A DNA stretch of 64,000 bases, taken from NCBI RefSeq assembly GCF_001613935.1, contig NZ_LQCI01000049.1, positions 1 to 64,000 of the forward strand, written 5' to 3'. Positions 8,115-16,288 of the stretch are shown here, piece after piece. The notes below the pieces were generated by a model. The model saw only the letters and a program-made list of their open reading frames with translations. It did no database searches and was not told the origin of the DNA. How positions within the stretch are numbered: the first letter of the stretch is position 1; every line of letters starts with the position of its first letter. This stretch comes from Amycolatopsis regifaucium. Lineage in GTDB: Bacteria; Actinomycetota; Actinomycetes; Mycobacteriales; Pseudonocardiaceae. The position numbers and the translations under genes were made by a program.

Positions 8115-9692
8115 ATGTCTGAAGCTCAGGTGCTCGGCGATCCGGTCGAGCGCGGGAACGAAATCCTCACGCCGGAGGCCCTCGCCTTCCTCGCCGGCCT
8201 GCACGAGGCCTTCGCCGCCCGCCGCGACGAGCTGCTGCAGGCCAGGAGCAAGCGCCGCGAGGAGGCCAGGACCACCGGCAAGCTCGATTTCCTGCCCGAG
8301 ACCAAGGAGATCCGCGAGGGCGACTGGAAGGTGGCCGAGGCCCCGCCCGCCCTGCGTGACCGCCGCGTCGAGATCACCGGTCCGACCGACCGCAAGATGA
8401 CCATCAACGCGCTGAACTCCGGCGCCAAGGTCTGGCTCGCCGACCTCGAGGACGCCAACACGCCGCACTGGGCGAACGTCATCTCCGGCCAGGTCAACCT
8501 GTACGACGCCGTCCGCGAGACCATCACGCTGGAGAGCGGCGGCAAGAGCTACGCGCTGAAGGACGACGTCGAGCACGCGACCATCGTCGTCCGCCCGCGC
8601 GGCTGGCACCTCGACGAGCGGGGCCTGTCCTTCGGCGGGCGTCAGGCCGTCGGCGCGCTGGTCGACTTCGGTCTGCACTTCTTCCACAACGCGCGGGAAC
8701 TGCTGAACCGCGGCAAGGGCCCCTACTTCTACCTGCCGAAGATGGAGAGCCACCTCGAAGCCCGGCTCTGGAACGACGTCTTCACCCACGCGGAGAAGAC
8801 CCTCGGCATCGAACACGGCACCGTCCGCGCGACCGTGCTGATCGAGACCATCCCGGCCGCGTTCGAGATGGAGGAGATCCTCTACGAACTGCGCGAGCAC
8901 GCCTCCGGCCTCAACGCCGGCCGCTGGGACTACCTGTTCAGCGTGATCAAGTACTTCCGCGACGCGGGCGAGAAGTTCGTCCTGCCGGACCGCAACTCGG
9001 TCACCATGACCGCGCCGTTCATGCGCGCCTACACCGAACTGCTGGTGCGCACCTGCCACAAGCGCGGCGCGTTCGCGATCGGCGGCATGGCCGCGTTCAT
9101 CCCGAACCGCAAGGACCCGGAAGTCACCGCCGCGGCGCTCGACAAGGTCCGCGCCGACAAGAGCCGTGAGGCCGGCGACGGCTTCGACGGTTCCTGGGTC
9201 GCGCACCCGGGCATGGTCGACATCTGCCGCGAGGAGTTCGACAAGGTCCTCGGCGACAAGCCGAACCAGCTCGACCGGACCCGCGACGAGGTGTCGGTGA
9301 CCGCCGAGCAGCTGCTCGACGCCGCTTCGACGCCCGGGAGCGCCACCGCCGCCGGTCTGCGGGCCGCGGTCGACGTCGGTATCCGCTACATCGCCTCCTG
9401 GCTGAGCGGGAACGGCGCGGCGGCGATCCACAACCTGATGGAGGACGCGGCCACCGCCGAGATCTCGCGTTCGCAGGTGTGGCAGTGGGTGCGCAACGGC
9501 ACGTGGCTCGACACCGGCGACAAGGTGACCGAGGAGTTGGTGCGTGGTGTGCTGACCGACGTCCGCGGCGAACTGGCCGCCGAGATCAAGGCGGAGCTGC
9601 TGGAGCCTGCCGTCGAGCTGTTCGAGCAGGTCGCGCTCGCCGACGAGTTCCCGGACTTCCTGACGCTGCCCGCCTACGAGCGGATCAAGTAG
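8115..9692 (+). CDS. aceB: Malate synthase A
   Basis: A 525-aa malate synthase, condensing glyoxylate and acetyl-CoA to malate. The conserved block VEITGPTDRKMTINALNSGAKVWLADLEDA lies near residue 90. VRATVLIETIPAAFEMEEILYELREH and the late WVAHPGMVDICREEF match the A isoform, and its length is usual for that form. Start ATG 8115 is chosen over a GTG three codons upstream. Isocitrate lyase is not in the window. The setting next to purine catabolism suggests this copy mainly removes glyoxylate coming from allantoin. It is followed 4 bp later by the HpcH/HpaI-like gene. Confidence 0.95.
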   Translation: MSEAQVLGDPVERGNEILTPEALAFLAGLHEAFAARRDELLQARSKRREEARTTGKLDFLPETKEIREGDWKVAEAPPALRDRRVEITGPTDRKMTINALNSGAKVWLADLEDANTPHWANVISGQVNLYDAVRETITLESGGKSYALKDDVEHATIVVRPRGWHLDERGLSFGGRQAVGALVDFGLHFFHNARELLNRGKGPYFYLPKMESHLEARLWNDVFTHAEKTLGIEHGTVRATVLIETIPAAFEMEEILYELREHASGLNAGRWDYLFSVIKYFRDAGEKFVLPDRNSVTMTAPFMRAYTELLVRTCHKRGAFAIGGMAAFIPNRKDPEVTAAALDKVRADKSREAGDGFDGSWVAHPGMVDICREEFDKVLGDKPNQLDRTRDEVSVTAEQLLDAASTPGSATAAGLRAAVDVGIRYIASWLSGNGAAAIHNLMEDAATAEISRSQVWQWVRNGTWLDTGDKVTEELVRGVLTDVRGELAAEIKAELLEPAVELFEQVALADEFPDFLTLPAYERIK

Positions 9693-9696
9693 CGCG

Positions 9697-10893
9697 ATGG
9701 GGAACGGGCGGCTCACCGAGGACGTCTACACCGCCGCCGACGCGCGCCTCGCCGAGGCCGACGCGCGCGTCGCGGCCAAATACCCTGGTGAGCCGCCTGG
9801 CCGCCAGCCCGTGCACACCGTGTACGTGCCCGCGTCGCGGTACAAGACGCGGCTGGTGGCGGATTGGGGAAAACAGGCACTGCGGGTCTTCGGCGAACAC
9901 GCCGATCAGCTGGGCCTGGACGCGGAGGTCGCCGACCGTGTCCGTACCAAACTCCTCACCGAGCCGATCGAGGATCTGCGGATCGACTTCGAGGACGGCT
10001 ACGGCAAACCCGGCGACGCCGAGGAGGACGCCACCGCGCTCGCCGCGGGGCGGACGCTGGCCATCACGGGCGGGACCCCGTTCGTCGGCATCCGGTTCAA
10101 GAGCTTCGAACAGGCGACCCGGCGTCGTGGCATCCGCACACTGGACCTGTTCTTGGCCGGGCTGCTGGAAAGCGGGCCGTTGCCGGAAGGTTTCGTCGTC
10201 ACGCTGCCGAAGGTGACCGCGGTCGAGCAGGTCGAGGTCGCGGCGGATGTCCTGGAGCGCCTGGAATCCGCGTACGGGCTGGCCGACGGCACCCTGCGGT
10301 TCGAGGTCCAGATCGAGACCGCCCAGTCCATTGTGGACGTCGATGGCACGGTCGCGGTGCCGCGGATCATCGAAGCCGCCCGCGGCCGGTGCTCGGGACT
10401 GCACTACGGGACCTACGACTACAGCGCCGGTCTCGGGATCAGCGCCGAGTACCAGAGCATGGAACATCCGGCCGCCGATTTCGCCAAGCAGCTCATGCAG
10501 GTTTCGGCGGCGGGCACCGGTGTCCGGCTTTCCGACGGCTCGACGAACAAACTGCCCGTCGGAGACGGGATCCTCCCGGCCTGGCGCGAACATCTCCGCC
10601 TGGTGCGGCGTTCCCTGGAGCGCGGGTTCTACCAGGGCTGGGATCTGCATCCGCATCAGCTGCCGACCCGTTTCGCCGCGACCTACGCCTTCTTCCGGCA
10701 GGGTTTCCCGGCGGCTTTGGCGCGGTTGCGGGATTACGCGGACCAGACCGGGCGCGGGGTGCTGGACGAGCCCGCGACGGCGCAGGCCTTGGCGAGTTTC
10801 CTGCTGCGAGGACTGGATTGTGGCGCGGTGGACGAAGGGGAGCTTTCGTTCTCGAGGTCCGAATTGGACGGTTACGCGCGACGGATTCCGTAA
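9697..10893 (+). CDS. HpcH/HpaI aldolase/citrate lyase-like protein (DUF6986 type)
   Basis: A 398-aa TIM-barrel-type protein. It has EDLRIDFEDGYG near residue 97, IRFKSFEQATRRRGIRTLD, the metal-site-like FEVQIETAQSIVD near residue 205 and GLHYGTYDYSAGLGI. These resemble HpcH/HpaI and CitE-type lyases that use an acidic metal site. The gene begins 4 bp after malate synthase and is surely co-transcribed with it, so it should act on glyoxylate or a related C2-C4 acid. The exact reaction is unknown. It could be an aldolase/lyase or could fill the missing ureidoglycolate-handling step. Confidence 0.75.
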   Translation: MGNGRLTEDVYTAADARLAEADARVAAKYPGEPPGRQPVHTVYVPASRYKTRLVADWGKQALRVFGEHADQLGLDAEVADRVRTKLLTEPIEDLRIDFEDGYGKPGDAEEDATALAAGRTLAITGGTPFVGIRFKSFEQATRRRGIRTLDLFLAGLLESGPLPEGFVVTLPKVTAVEQVEVAADVLERLESAYGLADGTLRFEVQIETAQSIVDVDGTVAVPRIIEAARGRCSGLHYGTYDYSAGLGISAEYQSMEHPAADFAKQLMQVSAAGTGVRLSDGSTNKLPVGDGILPAWREHLRLVRRSLERGFYQGWDLHPHQLPTRFAATYAFFRQGFPAALARLRDYADQTGRGVLDEPATAQALASFLLRGLDCGAVDEGELSFSRSELDGYARRIP

Positions 10894-10894
10894 T

Positions 10895-11023
10895 CGTGAG
10901 TGGCGATTCGGGTCTTGCTCGCGTGAAGTACATGATGGCCCCCTTCCTTGCGCTAGGCGCAAGGAAGGGGGCCATCATGTACTACCTGAACGACCTCGGC
11001 CAGACCCCGAATCGCCACTCACG
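10895..11023. repeat. Nested palindrome between convergent genes, copy 1 of the 57-bp repeat
   Basis: An inner perfect palindrome (10927-10983) has 27-bp arms around TAG, beginning AGTACATGATGGCCCCCTTC. It is identical over 57 bp to the copy at 21051-21107. Outer 18-bp arms CGTGAGTGGCGATTCGGG (10895-10912) and their exact complement (11006-11023) enclose it. It fills the gap between the convergent HpcH-like and acetyltransferase genes, so a bidirectional terminator role is likely. There is no T-run. Confidence 0.8.
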
Positions 11024-11047
11024 ACCCCGTGGTCACCTGCTTGCGGC

Positions 11048-11533
11048 TCAGCCCACCGCTTTCGCATAACGCTGACACGCGACCGTGATCTCCCCATCGG
11101 TGCCCGGCGGCTGATGTGCGAACCGGCCCTCGTCGACCCATCCGCACCGTTCGTAAAAGCGCCGCGCCCGCGCGTTCCCCGGCACCACGGCGAGCCACGC
11201 GCGGGAATGCCCGCCCGCGCTCACGCGCCGTTCCGCCTCGGCGAGCAAGGCCGGCGCCACCCCGCTCCCGCGATGAGCCGACGAAACGTAGACCTGCTCG
11301 ACCTCGTCCGCGACGACCATCACGAAGCCGGCGACTTCGTCCTCGACCAAGGCGATCGCCGTATCGGCGACGCGTTTGCCGGCGCGATCCCAGAACGACT
11401 CCCGGGTCCGGGCCCACACGAGCGCGCCGGGCACGTTGCCGAGGTGTCCGTCCCGCCAGCCGTGGTACCAGATCTCCGCGACGGCGTCGGCGTCGTCCGG
11501 GGTCGCCGGGCGGATCACCACAGAAGTAGGCAT
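11048..11533 (-). CDS. GNAT family N-acetyltransferase
   Basis: A 161-aa single-domain GNAT protein. VIRPATPDDADAVAEIWYHGW opens the fold. VEQVYVSSAHRGSGVAPALLAEAERRV carries the acetyl-CoA pyrophosphate loop (HRGSGVA). WLAVVPGNARARRFYERCGWVDEGRF is the usual C-terminal strand-helix with the conserved N..A..FYE.CGW. The substrate cannot be told from sequence. It lies between the MarR gene (same strand, 36 bp upstream) and the palindromic repeat. Confidence 0.85.
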   Translation of the reverse strand: MPTSVVIRPATPDDADAVAEIWYHGWRDGHLGNVPGALVWARTRESFWDRAGKRVADTAIALVEDEVAGFVMVVADEVEQVYVSSAHRGSGVAPALLAEAERRVSAGGHSRAWLAVVPGNARARRFYERCGWVDEGRFAHQPPGTDGEITVACQRYAKAVG

Positions 11534-11569
11534 GACGGGAGTTTAAACAGCCACGGAACGTAGGAAACC

Positions 11570-12052
11570 CTAGCGGAGCCGGGGGAGCGCGTCGCGCGCG
11601 AAATGGCTCAGTGTCCGCAGGTCCTGCGTGAACTGTTCGCGGTGGTCGGCGGGCAACGGGTCGAGGAAGAGCCGCTGGATGTTCTCGACGTGGATCCGCG
11701 CCGCCCGCACGGTCATCTTCTCGCCTTCGCTCGTCAGCCGGACGAGTTGTACGCGGCGGTCGTCGGGATCGGAGGCGCGCACGACCAGGCCGAGCGTCGT
11801 CATCCGGTCGACCAGCCGCGTCGCGCCGCCGGTGGTCAGCACCTGCTCCTGCGCGATCGCGCGCATGCTCATCCCGGCCTCGCCCTTCCGGCCGACGATC
11901 AGGAGGACCTCGAACATCAGATGCGTGATGCCGCATTCGGTCTCCAGCGCGCGGCCGAGCAGGTATTCGAGCCGGTTCGCCGCGCCCATCATCCGCCCGA
12001 ACGCGACCACCCGCGGGTCGTAGGCGGCTTCCTTCGCCGTGGTGATGCCCAT
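11570..12052 (-). CDS. MarR family transcriptional regulator
   Basis: A 160-aa MarR protein. The winged helix reads HLMFEVLLIVGRKGEAGMSMRAIAQEQVLTTGGATRLVDRMTTLGLVVRASDPDDRRVQLVRLTSEGE, with the conserved DRR wing. It starts 1 bp after the pucR stop, so it is in one transcript with the purine regulator. It may respond to urate or another phenolic or purine ligand, as some MarR proteins (HucR, PecS) do. No ligand residues were checked, so that is speculation. Confidence 0.85.
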   Translation of the reverse strand: MGITTAKEAAYDPRVVAFGRMMGAANRLEYLLGRALETECGITHLMFEVLLIVGRKGEAGMSMRAIAQEQVLTTGGATRLVDRMTTLGLVVRASDPDDRRVQLVRLTSEGEKMTVRAARIHVENIQRLFLDPLPADHREQFTQDLRTLSHFARDALPRLR

Positions 12053-12053
12053 T

Positions 12054-13475
12054 TCAGCTCCCTGCCGACAAGGCCAGATAGACGTCCAGCTGCTCGGTGA
12101 ACTCGGTCAGATCGACGCCGAGCAGTTCGCTCGCCCGTCCGATCCGGTACCGCAAGGTGTTGACGTGGACGTGCAGGGTCCGCGCCGCTCGCGTCGGCGA
12201 GCCGGAGCACTCGAGGAAGACGCGCAGGGTGTGCACCAGATCCGTGCCCTGTTCGGCGTCGTAGCTCAGCAGCGGGCCCAGTACCCGTCGCCGCAACGCC
12301 GCCCGCAGGTCGTCGGACGCGCCCGCCAGCAGCAGCCGGTGCATGCCGATCTCGCCGCCGGGGACGACCTCGACCGCGCCCGCCCGCTCCGCCGCCACTG
12401 CCAGCGCGTAGCGCGCGACCTCTTTCGCGCCTCGCAGCGCGGAAACCGGGGAGCGGTCACTGATCCCGATGAGCACACGACGGCACGGCAGCAGCGATTC
12501 CACGCCCACCAAGGCCGCGGTGACGGTGGCAGGCCAGTCGTCCGGCCACTCGCCGTCGTCCTCGGCCACCGCCCAGGTCGTTTCGCCGGCGGGGCCGACG
12601 AGGGCGCCGGGCGGCAGCAACTCGGTCAGGATCCCGCGCGCCGCTTCGGATCCCTCGGCACGGGCGACGACGACACGCAGATCGCCGCGCAGCCCGGTCG
12701 CGGTCAGGGCCGCGTGCGGATCGCTCCCCTCGTCGAGGGCGGCCAGCAGCGGTTCGACCACCCGGTCGGTGACCGCGCGGACCTCGTCCGCCCGGGTGCG
12801 CGCGAGCCCGATCAGCCCGGCGAGTTCTTCCGCGATCTCCGCCTGAGCGGCGGTGAGCCTGCCGCCGATCGCGAGCAGCCACGGCACCGCGTGCCGTCCG
12901 CCGACCGGCCGGATGGAGACGTCGTCGGCTTCCAGCGAGCGTCCGCCCGCGGCGACGAACCGGCGCACCAGTTCGTCCGGCGCGGTCGCGGGGACCACCC
13001 GGCAGGGGAGGCCGAGTTCCGCGCGGGCCCGGTCCAGCAGCGTCTCCATCGGCACGTCTTCGGTCGCCGCTGAAAGCAAACGTTTGCGCGCGCCTTCCGC
13101 GGCGGCTGCCAAGGCCAACACGACCCGTTCGGTGACGACCGAGAACGACAGATCCGCCGGCACCTCCAGCAACGGGATCCGGTGTCGCGTACAGGCCTCG
13201 ACGAGGTCTTCGGGAATGCCGTCGGAGTCCGCGCCGGAGGCCGCCAGGCCCGCCGCGCCCGCCTTCGCCAGCGCGGCGACGAAGGCCTCGGAATCGCCGG
13301 GCCCGCGCCACCACAGCAACCCGCTCAGCACGAGTTCGCCCGCCGACACGTACCGACCGGGATCGGGCAGTTCGGTGACGTAGATCCGGGACACCGGACG
13401 GTCGAGCAGGGCCGCCCCGGCGCGAACGCGCAAGCGCAACCCGGGTAGCGAGAGCAGAGTTTTCACGGTCGTCAT
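12054..13475 (-). CDS. pucR: PucR family purine catabolism regulator
   Basis: A 473-aa PucR-type activator. The N-terminal domain reads TTVKTLLSLPGLRLRVRAGAALLDRPVSRIYVTELPDPGRYVSAGELVLSGLLW. The C-terminal helix-turn-helix ends LRVFLECSGSPTRAARTLHVHVNTLRYRIGRASELLGVDL. The start at 13475 is chosen by homology of the N-terminus; an ATG 17 codons upstream is possible. No ribosome-binding site precedes 13475, so the mRNA may be leaderless. It is divergent from the xanthine dehydrogenase operon, and in other bacteria PucR proteins control purine-degradation genes. Confidence 0.9.
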   Translation of the reverse strand: MTTVKTLLSLPGLRLRVRAGAALLDRPVSRIYVTELPDPGRYVSAGELVLSGLLWWRGPGDSEAFVAALAKAGAAGLAASGADSDGIPEDLVEACTRHRIPLLEVPADLSFSVVTERVVLALAAAAEGARKRLLSAATEDVPMETLLDRARAELGLPCRVVPATAPDELVRRFVAAGGRSLEADDVSIRPVGGRHAVPWLLAIGGRLTAAQAEIAEELAGLIGLARTRADEVRAVTDRVVEPLLAALDEGSDPHAALTATGLRGDLRVVVARAEGSEAARGILTELLPPGALVGPAGETTWAVAEDDGEWPDDWPATVTAALVGVESLLPCRRVLIGISDRSPVSALRGAKEVARYALAVAAERAGAVEVVPGGEIGMHRLLLAGASDDLRAALRRRVLGPLLSYDAEQGTDLVHTLRVFLECSGSPTRAARTLHVHVNTLRYRIGRASELLGVDLTEFTEQLDVYLALSAGS

Positions 13476-13479
13476 CAGG

Positions 13480-13497
13480 TTTGTAGGAAACCACAAA
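13480..13497. promoter_or_regulatory. Imperfect palindrome at the pucR start, candidate PucR site
   Basis: TTTGTAGGAAACCACAAA lies 4 bp before the pucR start codon and 115 bp from the xanthine dehydrogenase operon. Six of nine positions are symmetric. The CCACAA half-site recurs as an exact palindrome before the NCS2 permease (19190-19203). It is a candidate autoregulatory operator, with no direct evidence. Confidence 0.4.
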
Positions 13498-13611
13498 TCG
13501 ACCGGCAGGTGCTGGGGAGATTTCATGCTTCGGCACCGTTGCCGCCGTACGGGCGGAGGGCGTCTACTGAGTCAGCCGTCACAGCCCGCCGCCGAACCGA
13601 GGAGCCCGAGA

Positions 13612-14481
13612 GTGGATTTCCTGCGCCCCAGCTCGCTGACCGAGGCGCTCGCCGTCAAGGCCGAGCGGCCCGACGCGGTGCCCATCGCGGGCGGCACGGA
13701 CGTCATGGTGGAGCTCAATTTCGACCACCGCCGCCCCGGCGCGCTGCTCGACCTCAACCGCGTCGCCGAACTCGCCGAATGGACCGAGACCGACGGCAAG
13801 ATCCGGCTCGGCGCCTCGGTGCCCTACGTCCGGGTGATCGCTGAGCTGGGTGAAGTCCTGCCGGCGCTGGCGATGGCCTCTCGCACCGTCGGCTCGCCGC
13901 AGATCCGCAACCGCGGCACCGTCGGCGGCAATCTCGGTGCCGCGTCGCCCGCCGGCGACACCCATCCCGTGCTGCTCGTGCTCGGCGCCGAAGTCGAGGT
14001 TGCTTCCGTACGCGGGACACGGCTGATCCCGGCCGAGGAGTTCTACCTCGGCGTCAAGCGCAACGCCCTGGAATCCGACGAGCTGATCACCGCGGTGCAC
14101 CTGCCCGCCGAGGTCGGCCCGCAGCAGTTCGCGAAGGTCGGGACGCGCAACGCGATGGTCATCGCGGTCTGCTCGTTCGCGCTGGCCCTGCACCTCGGCA
14201 CCCGCGAGGTCCGCGCGGCGGTCGGCTCGGCGGCGCCGACCCCGCGCCGGGCGACCGCGGCCGAAGAGTTCCTCTCCGCCGAACTTCCCTGGTCCACCAA
14301 GGCGTCCGTCGCCGACTCGGTCAAACGCCGGTTCGGCGAGCTGGTCGCACAGGCATCGTCGCCGATCGACGACGTCCGCGGCAGCGCCGACTACCGCAAG
14401 CACGCGTTGTCCGTCCTGGCCCGGCGGACGCTGACCTGGGCGTGGAACGACTTCCAGAAGGGTGAACGCGAGTGCGCGTGA
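13612..14481 (+). CDS. Xanthine dehydrogenase, FAD-binding subunit
   Basis: A 289-aa FAD subunit of a molybdenum hydroxylase. The family motifs are PIAGGTDVMVELNF near residue 25 and the TVGGNLGAASPAGD flavin-binding block near residue 103 (GSPQIRNRGTVGGNL). GTG 13612 is chosen for the GGAG seven bases upstream and because translation starts MDFLRPSSLTEAL. It is the first gene of a five-gene run reaching guanine deaminase. It passes electrons from the Fe-S subunit to NAD+ during oxidation of hypoxanthine/xanthine to urate. The 3' end overlaps the next gene by 10 bp. Confidence 0.92.
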   Translation: MDFLRPSSLTEALAVKAERPDAVPIAGGTDVMVELNFDHRRPGALLDLNRVAELAEWTETDGKIRLGASVPYVRVIAELGEVLPALAMASRTVGSPQIRNRGTVGGNLGAASPAGDTHPVLLVLGAEVEVASVRGTRLIPAEEFYLGVKRNALESDELITAVHLPAEVGPQQFAKVGTRNAMVIAVCSFALALHLGTREVRAAVGSAAPTPRRATAAEEFLSAELPWSTKASVADSVKRRFGELVAQASSPIDDVRGSADYRKHALSVLARRTLTWAWNDFQKGERECA

Positions 14482-14942
14482 ACGTGACGATCAACGGCGA
14501 ATCCCGGCAGGCCGACGACGTCTGGGAAGGGGAGAGCCTGCTCTACGTGCTCCGTGAGCGGCTCGGTCTCCCGGGCTCCAAGAATGCCTGTGAACAGGGT
14601 GAATGCGGTTCCTGCACGGTGTACCTGGACGAGGTTCCGGTGTGCTCGTGCCTGGTCGCGGCCGGTCAGGTCGAGGGCCGCGAGGTGCGCACCGTGGAAG
14701 GACTCGCCGACGGCGACGAGCTCGACCCGGTCCAGCAGTCCTTTGTGGACACGGGCGCCGTCCAATGTGGCTTCTGCACCCCCGGCCTCGTCGTGGCCGC
14801 GCACGATCTGCTCAACCGCGTCGGCAAGCCGAGCGACGAGGAGATTCGCGAGGCGCTGGCGGGGAACCTGTGCCGGTGTACCGGATACGAGAAGATCCTC
14901 GACGCCGTCCGGTTGGCCGCGACCAGGGGAGAGACCACGTGA
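14472..14942 (+). CDS. Xanthine dehydrogenase, 2Fe-2S subunit
   Basis: A 156-aa subunit with two [2Fe-2S] sites. The plant-type ferredoxin cluster is in CEQGECGSC with a later Cys (VPVCSC). The second, all-helical cluster uses QCGFCTPG and GNLCRCTGY. It transfers electrons from the molybdenum centre to FAD. Translation starts at a GTG inside the end of the FAD subunit gene, so the two are probably translationally coupled. The stop overlaps the next GTG start by 4 bp (GTGA). Confidence 0.94.
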   Translation: MRVNVTINGESRQADDVWEGESLLYVLRERLGLPGSKNACEQGECGSCTVYLDEVPVCSCLVAAGQVEGREVRTVEGLADGDELDPVQQSFVDTGAVQCGFCTPGLVVAAHDLLNRVGKPSDEEIREALAGNLCRCTGYEKILDAVRLAATRGETT

Positions 14943-16288
14943 AGACCGTCATCGAGAACGCCGCCATCGCCACGGTCGATCGCGCGGGCACCGAGCACGC
15001 CTCGGGCCACGTCGTCATCGAAAACGACCGCATCGCGGCGGTCGGCGGTGGCAGGGCACCCGAAGGCGATTACGACGAACGGATCGACGGCTCCGGGTGC
15101 CTGGTGACGCCGGGCCTGATCAACACCCACCATCACCTCTATCAGTGGGCCACGCGCGGTCTCGCCGCCGACCACACGCTGTTCGAATGGCTCGTCGAGC
15201 TCTACCCGATCTGGAGCAGGCTCGACGCCGACATCACGCACGCGGCGGCCACGGCGGGACTCACCCGGCTCGCCACCACCGGCTGCACCACGGTCGCCGA
15301 CCACCACTACGTCTTCCCGCGTGACGGCGGCGACCAGGTGGAAGCCCTCGCCGCCGCCCGGATCCGCGTCGGCGTACGACTGCACGTCGTCCGCGGCTCG
15401 ATGGACCGCGGCGAGTCGCAGGGCGGGCTCCCGCCGGACAACCTCGTCGAGGAGACCGAGGCCGCGCTGCTCGGCACCGAGGCCGCGATCAACCGGTTCC
15501 ACGACGATTCCGCCGGAGCGCATCTGCAGATCGCGGCCGGGCCGTGTTCGCCGTTCTCGGTGAGCGAGCGGCTGATGACCGGCGCGGCGGAACTCGCGCG
15601 GCGCAAGGGAGTCCGGCTGCACACCCATCTCGCCGAGACGATCGACGAGGAGAAGCAGTGCCTCGCGGAGGCAGGCTGCACACCCGCCGAGTACGCCGAC
15701 AAACTCGGCTGGCTCGGCGACGACGTCTGGCTCGCGCACTCGATCCACCTCGCCCCGGAAGCGATCCGGCGGATGGGCGCCACGGGTACCGGAGCGGCGC
15801 ATTGCCCGACGTCCAACGGGCGGATCGGCGCCGGAATCGCGCCGGTCCGGCAGCTGCTCGACGCCGGCGTGCCGGTCGGCCTGGGCGCCGACGGCGCCGC
15901 GTCCAACGAATCCGGCGGGCTGGGCGAGGAACTGCACCAGTCGCTGCTGCAGGCACGCCAGCGCGGCGGGCCGCGGGCCCTGACCACGCGTGAGGCGTTG
16001 TGGATGGGCACGATGGGTGGCGCACGGTGCCTGGGCCGGGCCAAGGAGCTGGGCTCGATCGAGGTCGGCAAGCTCGCCGACCTCGCGGTCTGGGATCTGA
16101 ACGGGCTGAACTACGCCGGGATCACCGATCCGGTCGCCGCCCTGGTGCTCGGCACGACCCCGCCGATCGCGCGGCTGTTCGTCGGCGGCGCGACCGTGGT
16201 GACCGACGGGACGCTGCGCGAGGAATCCGAAGACGAGATCGCCCGCGAGCTGGCCGTGGCCGCCGCCCGGCTAAGGGAGACGGTATGA
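14939..16288 (+). CDS. 8-oxoguanine deaminase (amidohydrolase)
   Basis: A 449-aa amidohydrolase. Metal and substrate motifs are GLINTHHHLYQWATRG (residues ~58-73), HTHLAETIDEE, HSIHLAPEAIRR, HCPTSNGRIGAG and GLGADGAASNES. The GLxNTHHHxYQ variant is that of the 8-oxoguanine deaminase branch, which turns 8-oxoguanine directly into urate. Plain guanine deaminase activity is the alternative. The gene sits inside the xanthine dehydrogenase operon between the Fe-S and Mo subunits, with 4-bp overlaps on both sides, so it is tightly co-expressed with the other urate-forming enzyme. Confidence 0.88.
   Translation: MKTVIENAAIATVDRAGTEHASGHVVIENDRIAAVGGGRAPEGDYDERIDGSGCLVTPGLINTHHHLYQWATRGLAADHTLFEWLVELYPIWSRLDADITHAAATAGLTRLATTGCTTVADHHYVFPRDGGDQVEALAAARIRVGVRLHVVRGSMDRGESQGGLPPDNLVEETEAALLGTEAAINRFHDDSAGAHLQIAAGPCSPFSVSERLMTGAAELARRKGVRLHTHLAETIDEEKQCLAEAGCTPAEYADKLGWLGDDVWLAHSIHLAPEAIRRMGATGTGAAHCPTSNGRIGAGIAPVRQLLDAGVPVGLGADGAASNESGGLGEELHQSLLQARQRGGPRALTTREALWMGTMGGARCLGRAKELGSIEVGKLADLAVWDLNGLNYAGITDPVAALVLGTTPPIARLFVGGATVVTDGTLREESEDEIARELAVAAARLRETV

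Noticed and set aside
10928..10982. Peptide MMAPFLAPSARKGAIMY encoded by the palindromic repeat as a possible small protein
   Set aside because: It is produced simply by reading the palindrome and appears on both strands. There is no ribosome-binding site or conserved continuation.
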